Below, in pieces: positions 1-14,874 of a stretch of DNA of 64,000 nucleotides (position 1 is its first letter; every line of letters begins with the position of its first letter). Source of the DNA: Anaspis maculata. Taxonomy: Eukaryota; Arthropoda; Insecta; Coleoptera; Scraptiidae. The DNA lies in the NCBI GenBank assembly GCA_949128115.1, contig OX421962.1, positions 15,327,262 to 15,391,261 on the forward strand, in the 5' to 3' direction. The position numbers and the translations under genes were made by a program. Below the pieces are notes generated by a model. That model did not search any database. It was not told the DNA's origin and was given only the letters and a program-made list of their open reading frames with translations.

Positions 1-900
1 CAAAAAATGACAAAATCCATCCCGTTCTGGAGACTTTTCCTCAGACATAATTTTAAGAATGAACAACGATTCTTACATGATTTTTCACGTGGGTTTCGAA
101 CCTGTCTACAAAATTTTTTAAGGGTATATCGCACACAGGCTGCAACATCGAAAGATTCTTCTCAAATCGGACACCCTGTATTTAAACATGGAAATCGATT
201 CCGCTTTTCATCTTGATTATAATTTATAAACATATATCACAAAAAGTGGGTGAGTCAACAAAATATCTACATAAAATTGATGGATGAATGCGAATTTTGG
301 TCCTTCTTTTAAAAATTTCAAACTTGTCTTCTAGACTGAAAGGTCCCAAAAATTTTGTCTTACGACCAGAGTTTTGATTGGGGATGTTCCCTCACAAAAT
401 CCCGTTGGTTTCATTCATGTACCTTATGACGTAAATTTTGGCCCCTTTTTTCGACAACAACTGACAAGCCCCTCCCCTCCCCTCCCCTACCAGCCTAAAG
501 CCCTGGTTTGAAATGTAAGAAAATAGAAAACAAGTGTCCCAGAAATGAGTACACTGAAAAAATCGGCCTTATTCTCTATGCCATTGAAATTGAAAATTGA
601 AAATGTTTCGTTTTTCACTCTGGTTTATTTCGGTACGTAAGCATATTAGGCTGGGATCCCAAATATGGATGGAAATTAGACCTGAATCCCTGCCTGAACT
701 GGTATAGTGCGTACTTGTTTACCCAGTCTTAAGATCAATTTCAGCTCTTCAAAATCCCATTTTCAATATTGAAAATTTTCAATGGCATAGAGAATAAGGC
801 CGAATATCATATATTCCTGACAACAAAATAGGTCGATTCCAACCGATTCACTTGGGATTTTGAGTCAGCGTGTACTTTCAAAACACAATCGATATGCATC
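1..900. other. Non-coding flank, no gene seen
   Basis: AT-rich DNA with only short chance ORFs. One exact ACACCCTGTA, the complement of the TACAGGGTGT decamer that ends foldback elements later in the window, lies at 171-180. A run of CCCCT repeats is at about 472-488. A short inverted repeat at 564-803 is listed separately. I see no splice-site-bounded coding stretch here. Confidence 0.6.
564..803. repeat. Inverted repeat, ~42 bp arms
   Basis: The left arm at about 564-607 begins CGGCCTTATTCTCTATGCC. The right arm at about 761-803 is its reverse complement, including CAATGGCATAGAGAATAAG. The spacer is about 155 bp and has no ORF. The arms match almost perfectly over the outer ~27 bp and then diverge into AT-rich sequence. 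It is probably a small MITE or a foldback remnant. I could not see a clear target-site duplication. Confidence 0.7.
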
Positions 901-1190
901 ACTCATGAGAAATTCCAATATGGCGGCCAAGATGGCGGCGGAATCGTGAAATTCAGCTTGAAAAAAAAAGAATGATTATATGTACGAGACAAGGACAAGT
1001 TCCAAGTTCCATGAAAATCGTTCCACTGATAAGAAATTTCAAGATGGCGGCAGAATCATGAAACTCAGCTTGAATGAGGAATGTTCATACGAGACTAGAG
1101 TGAGTTCAAAGTTTCATGACAATCGTTCCACTAACAAGAAAATTTCATTATGGTGGCCAAGATGGCGGTGGAATCATGAAATCTGATCTG
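901..1190 (+). repeat. Degenerate ~110-bp tandem repeat with ATGGCGG motifs
   Basis: About three imperfect units are visible. Each has a core of the type AAGATGGCGGC, then GGAATCATGAAA and CAGCTTGAA, then a TACGAGAC block and TCGTTCCACT. Exact ATGGCGG heptamers occur at 920, 932, 1044 and 1162. Short ORFs here change frame between units and look like chance. Confidence 0.65.
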
Positions 1191-1404
1191 CCCATTGGCC
1201 ACCTATGGGGGCCTAGGCTATTCATCGCAAAAAGTTCCAGGACTCTAGTTTATTCCTCAAGGAGGAGTTCAACTTCTTCGAAGTGGACAGGAGGTTCTTT
1301 GATGATGATAATAATAACTATGCATGAATCAAAAGAAGTGGATATCCCCACACGTGCGTGAGTCGCAATAGCGCATTTTCTGTGCAGATTTGTTGTCGAT
1401 GGAA

Positions 1405-2080
1405 ATGAAGTCCGCTCAAATTGGACTACTTTCAGAGAAATTCAAAATGGCGGATCAAAGATGGCGGTCAAGTGAGAAAAATCATTGGTCAACTTTATAT
1501 GATGGTCACGTATGCATACGATTGGCGTTTACACCCCATCGATATCTTTTTTCGTTGAGGCATAATTCTCCTAGTTCTATCACTTTGAAACATGTTCAAT
1601 ATGGAGAATACAAGATGGCGGCAGGGCATCAATTGTCGAAAATTGCATGTATGTATCTAATTGAGATTCACATCGCCTGCAAATTTTACTTGAATCAGAC
1701 CACTTTCAGAGAAATTCAAAATGGCGGATCAAAGATAGCAGCCAAATGACAAAAATCATTGATCAACTTTATATGATGGACACGTACGCATTTCATTGGC
1801 GTTTGCACCACATCGATATCTTTTTTCATTGAGGCATAATTCTCCTAGTTCTAACACTTCGAAACATGTTCAATATAGAGACTACAAGATAGCGGCGAGG
1901 AACCAATTGTCAAAAATTGGATAGATCTTGATGTGGTTCACATTGCCTGCAAATTTCATCTCAATCGGATCACTTTTAGAGAAATTCAAAATAGCGGATC
2001 AAAGATGGCGGCGGAATAACAAAAAAACAAAAGTCAACTTGACATCCTGGACAAATGTACCATTGATCAGCGTTTACACC
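1405..2080 (+). repeat. ~275-bp tandem repeat, about 2.5 units
   Basis: The repeated block starts CACTTTCAGAGAAATTCAAA and continues with ATGGCGGATCAAAGATGGCGG, a conserved CATCGATATCTTTTTTC segment, TTGAGGCATAATTCTCC and GAAACATGTTCAATAT. Block starts lie near 1427, 1700 and 1970. Exact ATGGCGG occurs at 1447, 1461, 1615, 1721 and 2005, with mutated versions (ATAGCGG) near 1888 and 1990. The last unit is truncated. Confidence 0.75.
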
Positions 2081-2956
2081 ACTTCGATATATTTCTTCCC
2101 TGAGGAGTTATCCCGGGTACGGACGGGCGGACAAAGTGAAGTGAAAGCGCCTCTTCCCCATTTTTTGGGGAAAGTGCGCTAAAAACGGCCATATGAGCGT
2201 AATGGACCTTTTCAGCAGAAAAGAGACAGATGCGTGCGCGTTCGTACCGCGCAGCTGGTGGTGTCTAGCTATTGGCGAGTAACATAACCGATGGTGGCGC
2301 TGCTGATGCGCTTCGCATGTGAACAAACATGTCGGATAGAGCACGGATTGTTGCCCGCGCGTTCAAAAATCTCATCAGTAGTAAGCGGTTTTTAATGTCC
2401 TCTAGACGTGAAACGTGGTTAATTAGTATTGCGGTGGAACTCAAAAATGGCAGAAGCGCAATTGAGTGTTATGGAGGTTTTGAATCACTTGATGGACTCA
2501 ACGGATTCTCGATGTATCGTGATGGGAGAAGAAATTCTGAAGTCACAATTTCTTGTGTTGTGTGGTCGAAAGCGAACCGAATCAAGCATCAATTTAAACA
2601 TAGACATATTTGAATTGTGTTTACAAACAAGCGCATTGTATGAATCTCCTCACTAGATAACTGGGAATGTAATTAAAAAAATAGTTGTAGCAGTTCCTGT
2701 GAAATTACATGTAGGTAGTTGAGTAACAAAAATTAATTTCAAAAACTAGAATAAAAATTCCAAAACAGAAGACATCTTAACTAACCCTATAGTGTGGAAG
2801 AAAAAAGGAATTACCAGTTTCATAACTTTTAGAAATTTATGACTTGGCTAGAAACTTTCGGAAAGTTTCGGGATTTTCTAAAAGTTTCAAAATGAAATAT
2901 TTCACAGCCCATCACTACCTACCTACACACCACCTCATAATATAACCCACATAATA
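2081..2956. other. No gene seen
   Basis: A short CG-rich stretch around 2105-2350 contains a CCCGGGTACGGACGGGCGGAC segment resembling the ends of dispersed repeats in arthropods, although I cannot name the family. After it comes AT-rich DNA with GAAAGTTTC-like direct repeats at about 2840-2890. ORFs up to 94 codons on both strands have no recognisable motif. Confidence 0.5.
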
Positions 2957-3546
<590 letters not shown>

Positions 3547-3743
3547 CCGCCGGTGTAGGTTTGTGGCAACCGTGCATCAAACCAAATTGTGGCAGCTTTG
3601 ATGAAACCATGTAGGTTGGGTACCCCTTTGCGTTAGCAACCCGTAAAACTGACCCATTTGGTTATACACTCCATGGGGGCGGCGCAGCATGTCCCCGAAT
3701 ATTCGTGCATATAACAAACTAGTGGCGTCGCTGCCACAATTAG

Positions 3744-3877
3744 GTGTCAAGTTTTTGTGCATCCAAGACGCCAGAATTCGGTGTATAGTTTGTGCATCGA
3801 AGACGCCAAAATTCGGTGTATAGTTTGTGTATCGAAGACGTCAAAATTCGGTGTATAGTTTGTGTATCAAAGGTGTC
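3744..3877 (+). repeat. 35-bp minisatellite, ~4 units
   Basis: Units start at 3744, 3781, 3816 and 3851. Each has the form GTGTATAGTTTGTGCATCGA followed by AGACGCCAAAATTCG. The units are contiguous with no unique spacers, so this is a minisatellite and not a CRISPR array. The last unit is truncated. The same array is present in copy 2. Confidence 0.9.
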
Positions 3878-4025
3878 TTGTCTATAGTGTCTAAGTGATT
3901 ATGTCGATATTTTTAACATTTTTCAAAGCGCGACAGTTTTGGATTGCTTTGGAAGATTTTAAATCTGTTTAGACTGGCTGATAGCCCCATTTACACACAC
4001 TCCCTTGTACACATTCCCATGTATC

Positions 4026-5160
4026 TTGCACGAATTCAACCAACCCCCACTCCTTCAAAACTACCGCCTTTTCCAAGTTGCTCCGATCTGAACCGGAATT
4101 TCTCGGTTGGATGAAGGAACTTGCGAAGAGAAGATAACTCAATGTTTCTCAACATCCCCCCCCCCCGAAACCAGGTGAGAGAGTGAACAGTTTTAATTTC
4201 TATGATTTCAAGAGAATTGTTATGTTAAATAGAGAAGTTCGCGGGAGGAAAACCTCTTTTGTACCTTTTACAAATTCAACCAACACCCACTCCGCCCCAC
4301 CCCTTCAAAACTACCCCCTTTTCCCAAGAATCTCCGATCTTAACCGGAATTTCTCGGTTAGGATAGAGGAACTCTTGAAGAGAAGAAAACTCAATGTCCC
4401 TTTCCCCTCTCGCAAAACCGAGTGAGGGGGGGGGGGGCAAAAAGTTTTTATTTCTCTGATTTTGAGCGGATTTTTTGTGTTTGAGAGAGGAACGCGCGGG
4501 GAGAAAACTCGCATAATACCTTGCACAAATTCAACCAACCCGCACCCCACCTTACCCTTTCAAAACTACCCCCTTGGCCTTTTAGTGTTTTATTCAAGAG
4601 GAAACTCACGGAGATAAAATCTTCTATAAACCTTTCACAAATTCCACCAACTCCCGCATCACCCCACTCCTTCAATTACCCTCTTTTCTTAAGTACCTAT
4701 CTCCGATCTGAACCGGCATTTTTCGGGTGGATAGAAGAATTCGCGGGGACAAGAAAATTCCATGACACTTACCATCCCCCACATCCGTGAACAGGGGAAG
4801 GGGAAAGGGGCAAATTTTTTAACCTCTTCGATTTAGAGCAGCCTTTTTTTGTTTGATAGGGAAACTTGCGGAGAGAAAATCTCCTAAGTATATGCCTTGC
4901 ACAAATTCCCCAGCAACCCCCACCTCACTCCACTCTTTCAAAAACCACCCCCTTTTTCCAAGTAGCTCCGATCTAAACCGGCATTTTTCGGTTGGATAAG
5001 AGAATTCGCGGGGACAAGAAAATTCCATGACACTTAATCCCTCACATCCTTGAAACCGGGGAAGAGGGGAGGGGCAAATTTTTAAACTCCTTGATTTAGA
5101 GAGGCCTTTTTATGTTTGATAGGGAATCTCGCGGAGATATAATATCTATCCTAATGCTAA
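4026..5160 (+). repeat. ~240-265-bp tandem repeat, ~5 units
   Basis: Units begin with CACAAATTCAACCAACCCC and continue with CTTCAAAACTACCCCCTTTT, CTCCGATCTGAACCGG, TTCTCGGTTGGAT, GAACTCGCGGGGA and a poly-C or poly-G segment. Unit starts are near 4029, 4270, 4524, 4636 and 4900. The third is short, about 112 bp. ORFs of 60-100 codons on both strands here are by-products of the C/T-rich composition. Confidence 0.85.
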
Positions 5161-5226
5161 TATTAAACAATATGGTGTCGTATTTGAAAATCAAATGTTG
5201 ATGGCTCTTCCGATTATTTCCGGAAG

Positions 5227-5473
5227 ATCGAATGGAAAGAAGTGTGTATAAGTATTACTCTATTTTTGTTTTAAATGGTAATAATTAAGTATTGTTGCTT
5301 TGGCTCAAATTCAAGTTTCTGTACTATCCCTTTCTTCCATGTAGGTACATACATACCTTTATAAACTGCTCAAAAGTGAATAGGGGTAATGAAAATTTCC
5401 GCATTTTGTAAAATGGGAATATCTCGAACAAAAATTCTCCGATTTCAAAAAGGAAGACAGCGCCAGATAGGGC
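5227..5473. other. Copy-1-specific block inside the duplication
   Basis: The two copies agree up to CCGATTATTTCCGGAAG and again from CTACTTCGGCTACGTGATG, but the 247 bp between them here has no visible counterpart in copy 2, where 674 bp of different sequence lies. The block includes a TAGGTACATACATACC tract and no recognised ORF. Confidence 0.85.
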
Positions 5474-6208
5474 CTACTTCGGCTACGTGATGATGTAAAG
5501 GATAGTTTCATAATTGAAAATGTACATGATATACAGTGCGCCAAAAGGAAGAGGGCCAAAAGGGTAAATTGTCAACGTTGTGTCACTTTTCTAAAAAAAA
5601 TTGTAGATTATTTATAATATCGTTTTTTGAAAGGTAGCAATAATATCCCGAAATGGTTTTTTGATTTTCAAATATTTCTTTCTTTTCAAAGGCTATGTGA
5701 TTTTTTCAAAAATTAACATTTTTTTATTGCAATTCTCTTATTGGCCATATTATTGACGTAAATTTGGCAGATATGCATAAACTCACTTTAATACACCTTC
5801 CCACGAAAAAATTCACCCCAACGACCCCCAAGGGGGCTGCCACCCGGTGGACGCCAGCATTCGCTTTTGGAATGGGTTGAAATGAAGCATGCTGTGGCGG
5901 ATACGATGCGTTTACCAATTCGGGGATCTTGACGTAACATCAGTAACTTCATGTCACATCGTAATTACCATGGTTACGATATCACCCCCCTTCTGGTCAT
6001 TTTTGTACAGGGTTATTAATTCCGAATGTTGAAAATCGATAATTCGAGAACGAATGCGCGTAGAGTTGAACTTTTTTTTAAATTTTATTGGAAATATTGG
6101 CGCATTTTTTGACATGTTGGAAATATTATTTAAGATATCCTCCTAAACTACGGGTAGGATAATTTGTCGTGTTTGATGTTTTACGTAAATGTTTCACCAA
6201 TGTCATTG

Positions 6209-6857
6209 GCAACATAAGCATACACTCATGGCATACACTGTCATTTTCAAAATATTATTCAAAGTAAAAGGAGTCATTTGAGTTTCATACAATATTTTTT
6301 TATCAATAGCAGAGCATGAAACATAACCATGGACATATGGACACCCTGTGAAATTAACGTAATGGAGTATTATACTAGAATGTTTTTTTGTCGAAATGGA
6401 AACTACATCGAAAAATAATTGACCCGTATTTTTTTATTCGGTCGAAAATCGAATCGTTTGGGCGTAATCGATAAAAGAAGATCAACTACTTGTGACTGCC
6501 TTTGTAAATGACGTCAGAACTAGTAAGAATTCAAGAGTTTCGTTTATTTATTGCGGCCAAACGATTCGATTTCTGGCTAAACAAAAAAATATGGGTCAGT
6601 TATTTTTCAATGTAGTTTCTGTTCCATCGAAAACAAAATATTTTTTTCAAAATATAATACTCTATTGTAAACTCGGCATTTCCTAATCACATTTTCACCA
6701 ATTTTGTTGTGACGGTTTATTTAAATATAATTACTATACAGGTTGTGGGTTACATGTTTTGTACTCTGATATTGATAAAATATATTGTATGACGCTCAAA
6801 AATGACTCTTTTATTTTTAACCTAATTTTGAAAATGACAGTGTATGCTTATGTTGAC
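6209..6857. mobile_element. Foldback (palindromic) element
   Basis: The left arm (about 6209-6461) and right arm (about 6553-6857) are imperfect inverse complements. Outer pairs include GCAACATAAGCATACAC with GTGTATGCTTATGTTG, and inner pairs include AATCGAATCGTTTGG with CCAAACGATTCGATT. The spacer is about 90 bp. There is no transposase ORF. It is probably a non-autonomous foldback element that was already in place when the block duplicated, because copy 2 has it too. Confidence 0.75.
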
Positions 6858-7198
6858 ACTGAGATTCACTAATCAGGCTTTATTTAAAATGTTTTAGATT
6901 TTTTCATGGGGTCCCCTTTGCCCTCTAAAATCTCGAGTCCTAAGGGAACATTTTTTAGGTGCTGCGGGTCAAAACTTTCTGATGGGTGTGGACAACAACT
7001 GTGCAAAATGGCTTGCTTGTATCATCAAATGCCACTTTTTTTTTGCGTACCGCAGGCACCTAATTCTAGTTGAAGTTTTAAAGTTGAGGTGGGTGAGGGC
7101 AAAAGGGGGGTAATAAGAAATATTCATAATATTTTCCTCAACAAAAAAGATAATAATTTTGTTCAATTTGATGTAAGTACCACAAAGTAATGCCCGTT

Positions 7199-7387
7199 CA
7201 CGTTGCAAATTCAGCACAAGAAATTTTTTAATCAAAAATAAAGTGAAAATCTGGAAAGGTATACGGCTGATGGGCCCTGATAGATTTGCGCCAAAACTTT
7301 GCAGGTCCCATCAGCCGTAGCCGTAGCCCTCTAACTTATCACTTTGTTTTTGATTCCAAAAGTTCTAGTGCTGAATTTGCAACGTGA
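7199..7387. repeat. Short palindrome with GGCTGATGGG core
   Basis: The outer arms at 7199-7248 (GTTGCAAATTCAGCAC start) and 7340-7387 (GTGCTGAATTTGCAAC end) pair with each other. Inside them, ACGGCTGATGGGCCCTG pairs with CAGGTCCCATCAGCCGT. The whole could fold into one cruciform of about 190 bp. Confidence 0.75.
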
Positions 7388-9960
7388 AGAACAGCATATT
7401 ATAGATGTTTCTACTTGAAATTGTAAAATAGAGGTCGGTGGGGGCAAAAGGGGAAAATTGAAAATTTTTAGAATATTTTTCTCAGTACAATTCTCTTCTG
7501 ATGTATCACAAGGTAGGTGGTTTCATTTGAAATTTTAAAGTAAAAGGGTGGGTAGGGACCAAAGGGGATGATTGATAATTTTTATATTTTTCTTGGAAAA
7601 AGAATTCAATCCTCTCTAATCTAGTGAAACAAAAAGTACGTGTCAGTTATAATTTTTAGTTGGAACTTAAAAGAGCGGATAGAGCAAAAGGGGGGTTGAT
7701 TAAAAAAAATTATAATATTTTTCTCACAAAGAAAATTTGATGTTTTCAATTTGATTTATCACAAAGTAAATTATCCTACATGAGTTTTTAAAGTAAGGGT
7801 GGGTGAAGACGAGAAGGGGTGATTAATATTTTTTATATTCTTCTCAGAAAGAGAATTCAATTCTCTTCAATCGGATGAACCGAGAAGTACGTGGTTTCAT
7901 TTGAAAGCTAAGGGTGTTTGAATATTTTTTTCACAAAGAGAATTTGATGTTTTCAATTTGATGTACCACAAAGTAGATAAGCCTACATGAATTTTTTCAA
8001 GTGGGTGTGGGGGGGGGGGGGGGGACAACAGGATGTGATAAATAAGTTTTATATTTTTCTCAGAAAGAGAATTCAATTCTCTTCAATCTGGTGAACCATG
8101 CAAAAGTACGTGGTTCCATTTGAAATTTGGAAATCAAGGGTGGGTGGGGCAAAAGAGGGGTTAATAGAAAAAAAATGTTTTTCTCACAAAGAGAATATGA
8201 TTTTTTCTGATTGATGTATCACAAAGTTCATTATTCTACAGGAAATATTAAAGTGGGTGGGTGAGGACGAAAGAGAGTAATTATAAATTCTTATATTTTC
8301 ATCAGAAAAAGAACTCAATCCTCTTCAATCTAGTGAACCGAAAGTACGTGGTTCCATTTGAAATTTAGAAGTTGAGTGTGGGTGGGCCAAAAAGGGGGTT
8401 GATCAAAAAAATTCATGATATTTTTCCCACAAATAAAATTTGATGTCTTCAATTTGATGTATCACGAAGTAGATTACTCTACATGAAATTTTAAATTAAG
8501 GGTGGGTGGGGACAGAAGGGGGTTATTACCAATTTTTATAATTTTTTCAGAAAGAGAGTTCAACCTGGGGAACCAAAAAGCACGTGATACCATTTGATAT
8601 TTAGAATGTAAGGGTAGATGGGGCAAAAAGGGGGTTGATCAAATAAATTTATAATATTTTTCTCATAAAGAGAATTTGATGTTTTCAATTTGCAATTTTC
8701 AGTTTTTTTCAATATACATGAAGTTTTTTAAGTAGGGGTGGGTGGGGACGACAGGGGGTGATTGATAATTTTTATATTTTTCTCAGAAAGAGAATTCAAG
8801 ACTCTTTAATCTGGTTGATCAGAAGTACGTGGTGCCATTTAAAATTTGGAAGTTAAGGGTGGGTGGGACAAAAGGGGGGTTGAACAAAAAAAATTTAAAT
8901 ATATTTCTCACAAAGAGAATTTGATGTCTTCAATTTGATGTATCACGAAATAGATTATTCTACATGAAATTTTAAATTAGGGGGGGGGGTGGGGGCAAAA
9001 GGGGGTTATTAATAATTTTTATAATTTTCTCAGAAAGAGAGTTCAACCTGGGGAACCAAAAAGCACGTGATACCATTTGATATTTTGAATGTAAGGGTAG
9101 ATGGGGCAAAAGGGGGGTTGATCAAAAAAATTTATAATATTTTTCTCACAAGGAGAATTTGATGTTTTCAATTTGATGTACCACAAAGTAGTTCAATATA
9201 CATGAAGTTTTTTAAGTAGGGGTGGGTGGGGACGACAGGGGGTGATTGATAATTTTTATATTTTTCTCAGAAAGGGAATTCAAGACTTTTCAATCTGGTT
9301 AATCAGAAGTACGTGGTGCCATTTAAAATTTGGAAGTTAAGGGTGGGTGGGACAAAAGGGGGGTTGAACAAAAAAAATTATAATATATTTCTCACAAAGA
9401 GAATTTGATGTCTTCAATTTGATGTATCACGAAATAGATTATTCTACATGAAATTTTAAATCAGGGGGGGCAAAAGGGGGTTATTACAAATTTTTATAAT
9501 TTTCTCAGAAAGAGTGTTCAACCTGGGGAACCAAAAAGCACGTGATACCATTTGATATTTTGAATGTAAGGGTAGATGGGGCAAAAGGGGGGTTGATCAA
9601 AAAAATTTATAATATTTTTCTCACAAAGAGAATTTGATGTTTTCAATTTGATGTACCACAAAGTAGATTATATACATGAAATTTTATAAGTAGGGGTAGG
9701 GTGGGGACGACAGGGGGTGATTGATGATGTTCATATTTTTCTCAGAAAGAGAATTCAAGACTCTTCAATCTGGTTAATCAGAAGTACGTGGTGCCATTTG
9801 AAATTTGGAACTTAAGGGTGGGTGGGGCAAAAGGGGGGTTGAACAAAAAAAAATTATAATATTTTTCTCACAAAGAGAATTTGATGTCTTCAACTTGACG
9901 TACTCAAAGCAGGTGATTATATTTGTCATTTTGAGAGGGGGTGAGTGGAGTCGAAGGGGG
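7388..9960 (+). repeat. Higher-order satellite array (120/240/480 bp)
   Basis: The basic ~120-bp module carries TTTTCTCANAAAGAGAATT, then a GGGTGGGTGGGG(A/C)AAAAGGGG tract, then AT-rich TTTATAATATTTT. Two module types alternate to give a ~240-bp monomer (landmarks near 8057, 8543, 8781, 9028, 9265, 9503 and 9740). In the last ~1.4 kb two monomer variants alternate: A with GTTCAACCTGGGGAACC and GCACGTGATACC, B with GAATTCAAGACT and AGTACGTGGTGCC. This gives three ~480-bp dimers. The left part is more degenerate. Confidence 0.9.
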
Positions 9961-9963
9961 TGA

Positions 9964-10320
9964 GTGGGGACAAAGGGGGTACGTTTGGAAATATCTTTTT
10001 ATGCTCAGGTTGGTGATTTTAAAAAATCTGAATTTTCTACGACTTTTTGCAGGTGGGTGCCACAAAAGTACACTGATGCATTATGTGTGTGTGCAGATTG
10101 CGAAAGAACAACCAACACCATTGAATATATTCTTGGTTTAGTACTAGTGTGTGAACTCAAGGGGGCGCTTCAGCACAGGAGGTCACAAATGGGTGTCATA
10201 CCCAAACTTGCACAAAGCACTTCTAATTACTTGTGGCAACCTGATGAATTCACTTATACACCACTAAGTTTTGAAGATCCGAGGATTTCCTTCATATGCA
10301 AAGTCAATATGCTTCTATAA
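9964..10320 (+). other. Duplicated 118-codon ORF, doubtful coding
   Basis: An open frame starts in the last G-rich satellite unit and runs to the tail of the block. It is repeated intact at 20524-20880 with two differences, both amino-acid-changing (Tyr to Asp early, Tyr to Phe late) and none silent, which argues against selection on the protein. A Cys-rich patch (CVCADC) is visible but no known domain. I regard it as a chance ORF kept because the block was copied recently. Confidence 0.25.
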
Positions 10321-10470
10321 AAGCTGTTCTATAAGTTCTAGCCTTAAGCGGTGATTATTTTTGAGACAGTGAAGGTTTTTGCTGTGGCAACCGTGTGTAA
10401 GACGCCACAACTAGAGCGGACGCCACAGCATAGGTCGTTGCACGCACAAGTCGCCACAGTTAATGGGGTA

Positions 10471-13184
<2,714 letters not shown>

Positions 13185-13381
13185 CCGCCGGTGTAGGTTT
13201 GTGGCAACCGTGCATCAAACCAAATTGTGGCAGCTTTGATGAAACCATGTAGGTTGGGTACCCCTTTGCGTTAGCAACCCGTAAAACTGACCCATTTGGT
13301 TATACACTCCATGGGGGCGGCGCAGCATGTCCCCGAATATTCGTGCATATAACAAACTAGTGGCGTCGCTGCCACAATTAG

Positions 13382-13515
13382 GTGTCAAGTTTTTGTGCAT
13401 CCAAGACGCCAGAATTCGGTGTATAGTTTGTGCATCGAAGACGCCAAAATTCGGTGTATAGTTTGTGTATCGAAGACGTCAAAATTCGGTGTATAGTTTG
13501 TGTATCAAAGGTGTC
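13382..13515 (+). repeat. 35-bp minisatellite (copy 2)
   Basis: Same four-unit GTGTATAGTTTGTG array as at 3744-3877, offset by 9638 bp, with no difference in unit number. Confidence 0.9.
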
Positions 13516-13663
13516 TTGTCTATAGTGTCTAAGTGATTATGTCGATATTTTTAACAATTTTCAAAGCGCGACAGTTTTGGATTGCTTTGGAAGATTTTGA
13601 ATCTGTTTAGACTGGCTGATAGCCCCATTTACACACACTCCCTTGTACACATTCCCATGTATC

Positions 13664-14800
13664 TTGCACGAATTCAACCAACCCCCACTCCTTCAAAACT
13701 ACCGCCTTTTCCAAGTTGCTCCGATCTGAACCGGAATTTCTCGGTTGGATGAAGGAACTTGCGAAGAGAAGATAACTCAATGTTTCTCAACATCCCCCCC
13801 CCCCCCCCCCGAAACCAGGTGAGAGAGTGAACAGTTTTAATTTCTATGATTTCAAGAGAATTGTTATGTTAAATAGAGAAGTTCGCGGGAGGAAAATCTC
13901 TTTTGTACCTTTTACAAATTCAACCAACACCCACTCCGCCCCACCCCTTCAAAACTACCCCCTTTTCCCAAGAATCTCCGATCTTAACCGGAATTTCTCG
14001 GTTAGGATAGAGGAACTCTTGAAGAGAAGAAAACTCAATGTCCCTTTCCCCTCTCGCAAAACCGAGTGAGAGGGGGGGGGGGGGCAAAAAGTTTTTATTT
14101 CTCTGATTTTGAGCGGATTTTTTGTGTTTGAGAGAGGAACGCGCGGGGAGAAAACTCGCATAATACCTTGCACAAATTCAACCAACCCGCACCCCACCTT
14201 ACCCTTTCAAAACTACCCCCTTGGCCTTTTAGTGTTTTATTCAAGAGGAAACTCACGGAGATAAAATCTTCTATAAACCTTTCACAAATTCCACCAACTC
14301 CCGCATCACCCCACTCCTTCAAACTACCCTCTTTTCTTAAGTACCTATCTCCGATCTGAACCGGCATTTTTTGGGTGGATAGAAGAATTCGCGGGGACAA
14401 GAAAATCCCATGACACTTTCCATCCCCTACATCCGTGAACAGGGGAAGGGGAAAGGGACAAATTTTTTAACCTCTTCGATTTAGAGCAGCCTTTTTTTGT
14501 TTGATAGGGAAACTTGCGGAGAGAAAATCTCCTAAGTATATGCCTTGCACAAATTCCCCAGCAACCCCCACCTCACTCCACTCTTTCAAAAACCACCCCC
14601 TTTTTCCAAGTAGCTCCGATCTAAACCGGCATTTTTCGGTTGGATGAGAGAATTCGCGGGGACAAGAAAATTCCATGACACTTAATCCCTCACATCCTTG
14701 AAACCGGGGAAGAGGGGAGGGGCAAATTTTTAAACTCCTTGATTTAGAGACGCCTTTTTATGTTTGATAGGGAATCTCACGGAGATATAATATCTATCCT
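13664..14800 (+). repeat. ~240-265-bp tandem repeat (copy 2)
   Basis: Counterpart of 4026-5160, with the same order of units including the short third unit. The poly-C run near 13795 and the poly-G run near 14075 are longer than in copy 1, and a few substitutions are visible. Confidence 0.85.
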
Positions 14801-14874
14801 AATGCTAATATTAAACAATATGGTGTCGTATTTGAAAATCAAATGTTGATGGCTCTTCCGATTATTTCCGGAAG

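Noticed and set aside
3744..3877. CRISPR-like array of 35-bp repeats
   Set aside because: Repeats are contiguous without unique spacers, the genome is eukaryotic and there are no cas genes.
4183..5028. Several 60-100-codon ORFs repeated in both blocks
   Set aside because: They arise from the C/T-rich 240-bp tandem repeat and occur on both strands in different frames.
9964..10320. 118-codon ORF conserved in both duplicate copies
   Set aside because: Both differences between copies change amino acids, none is silent, and it starts inside satellite sequence. Conservation is explained by recent duplication.
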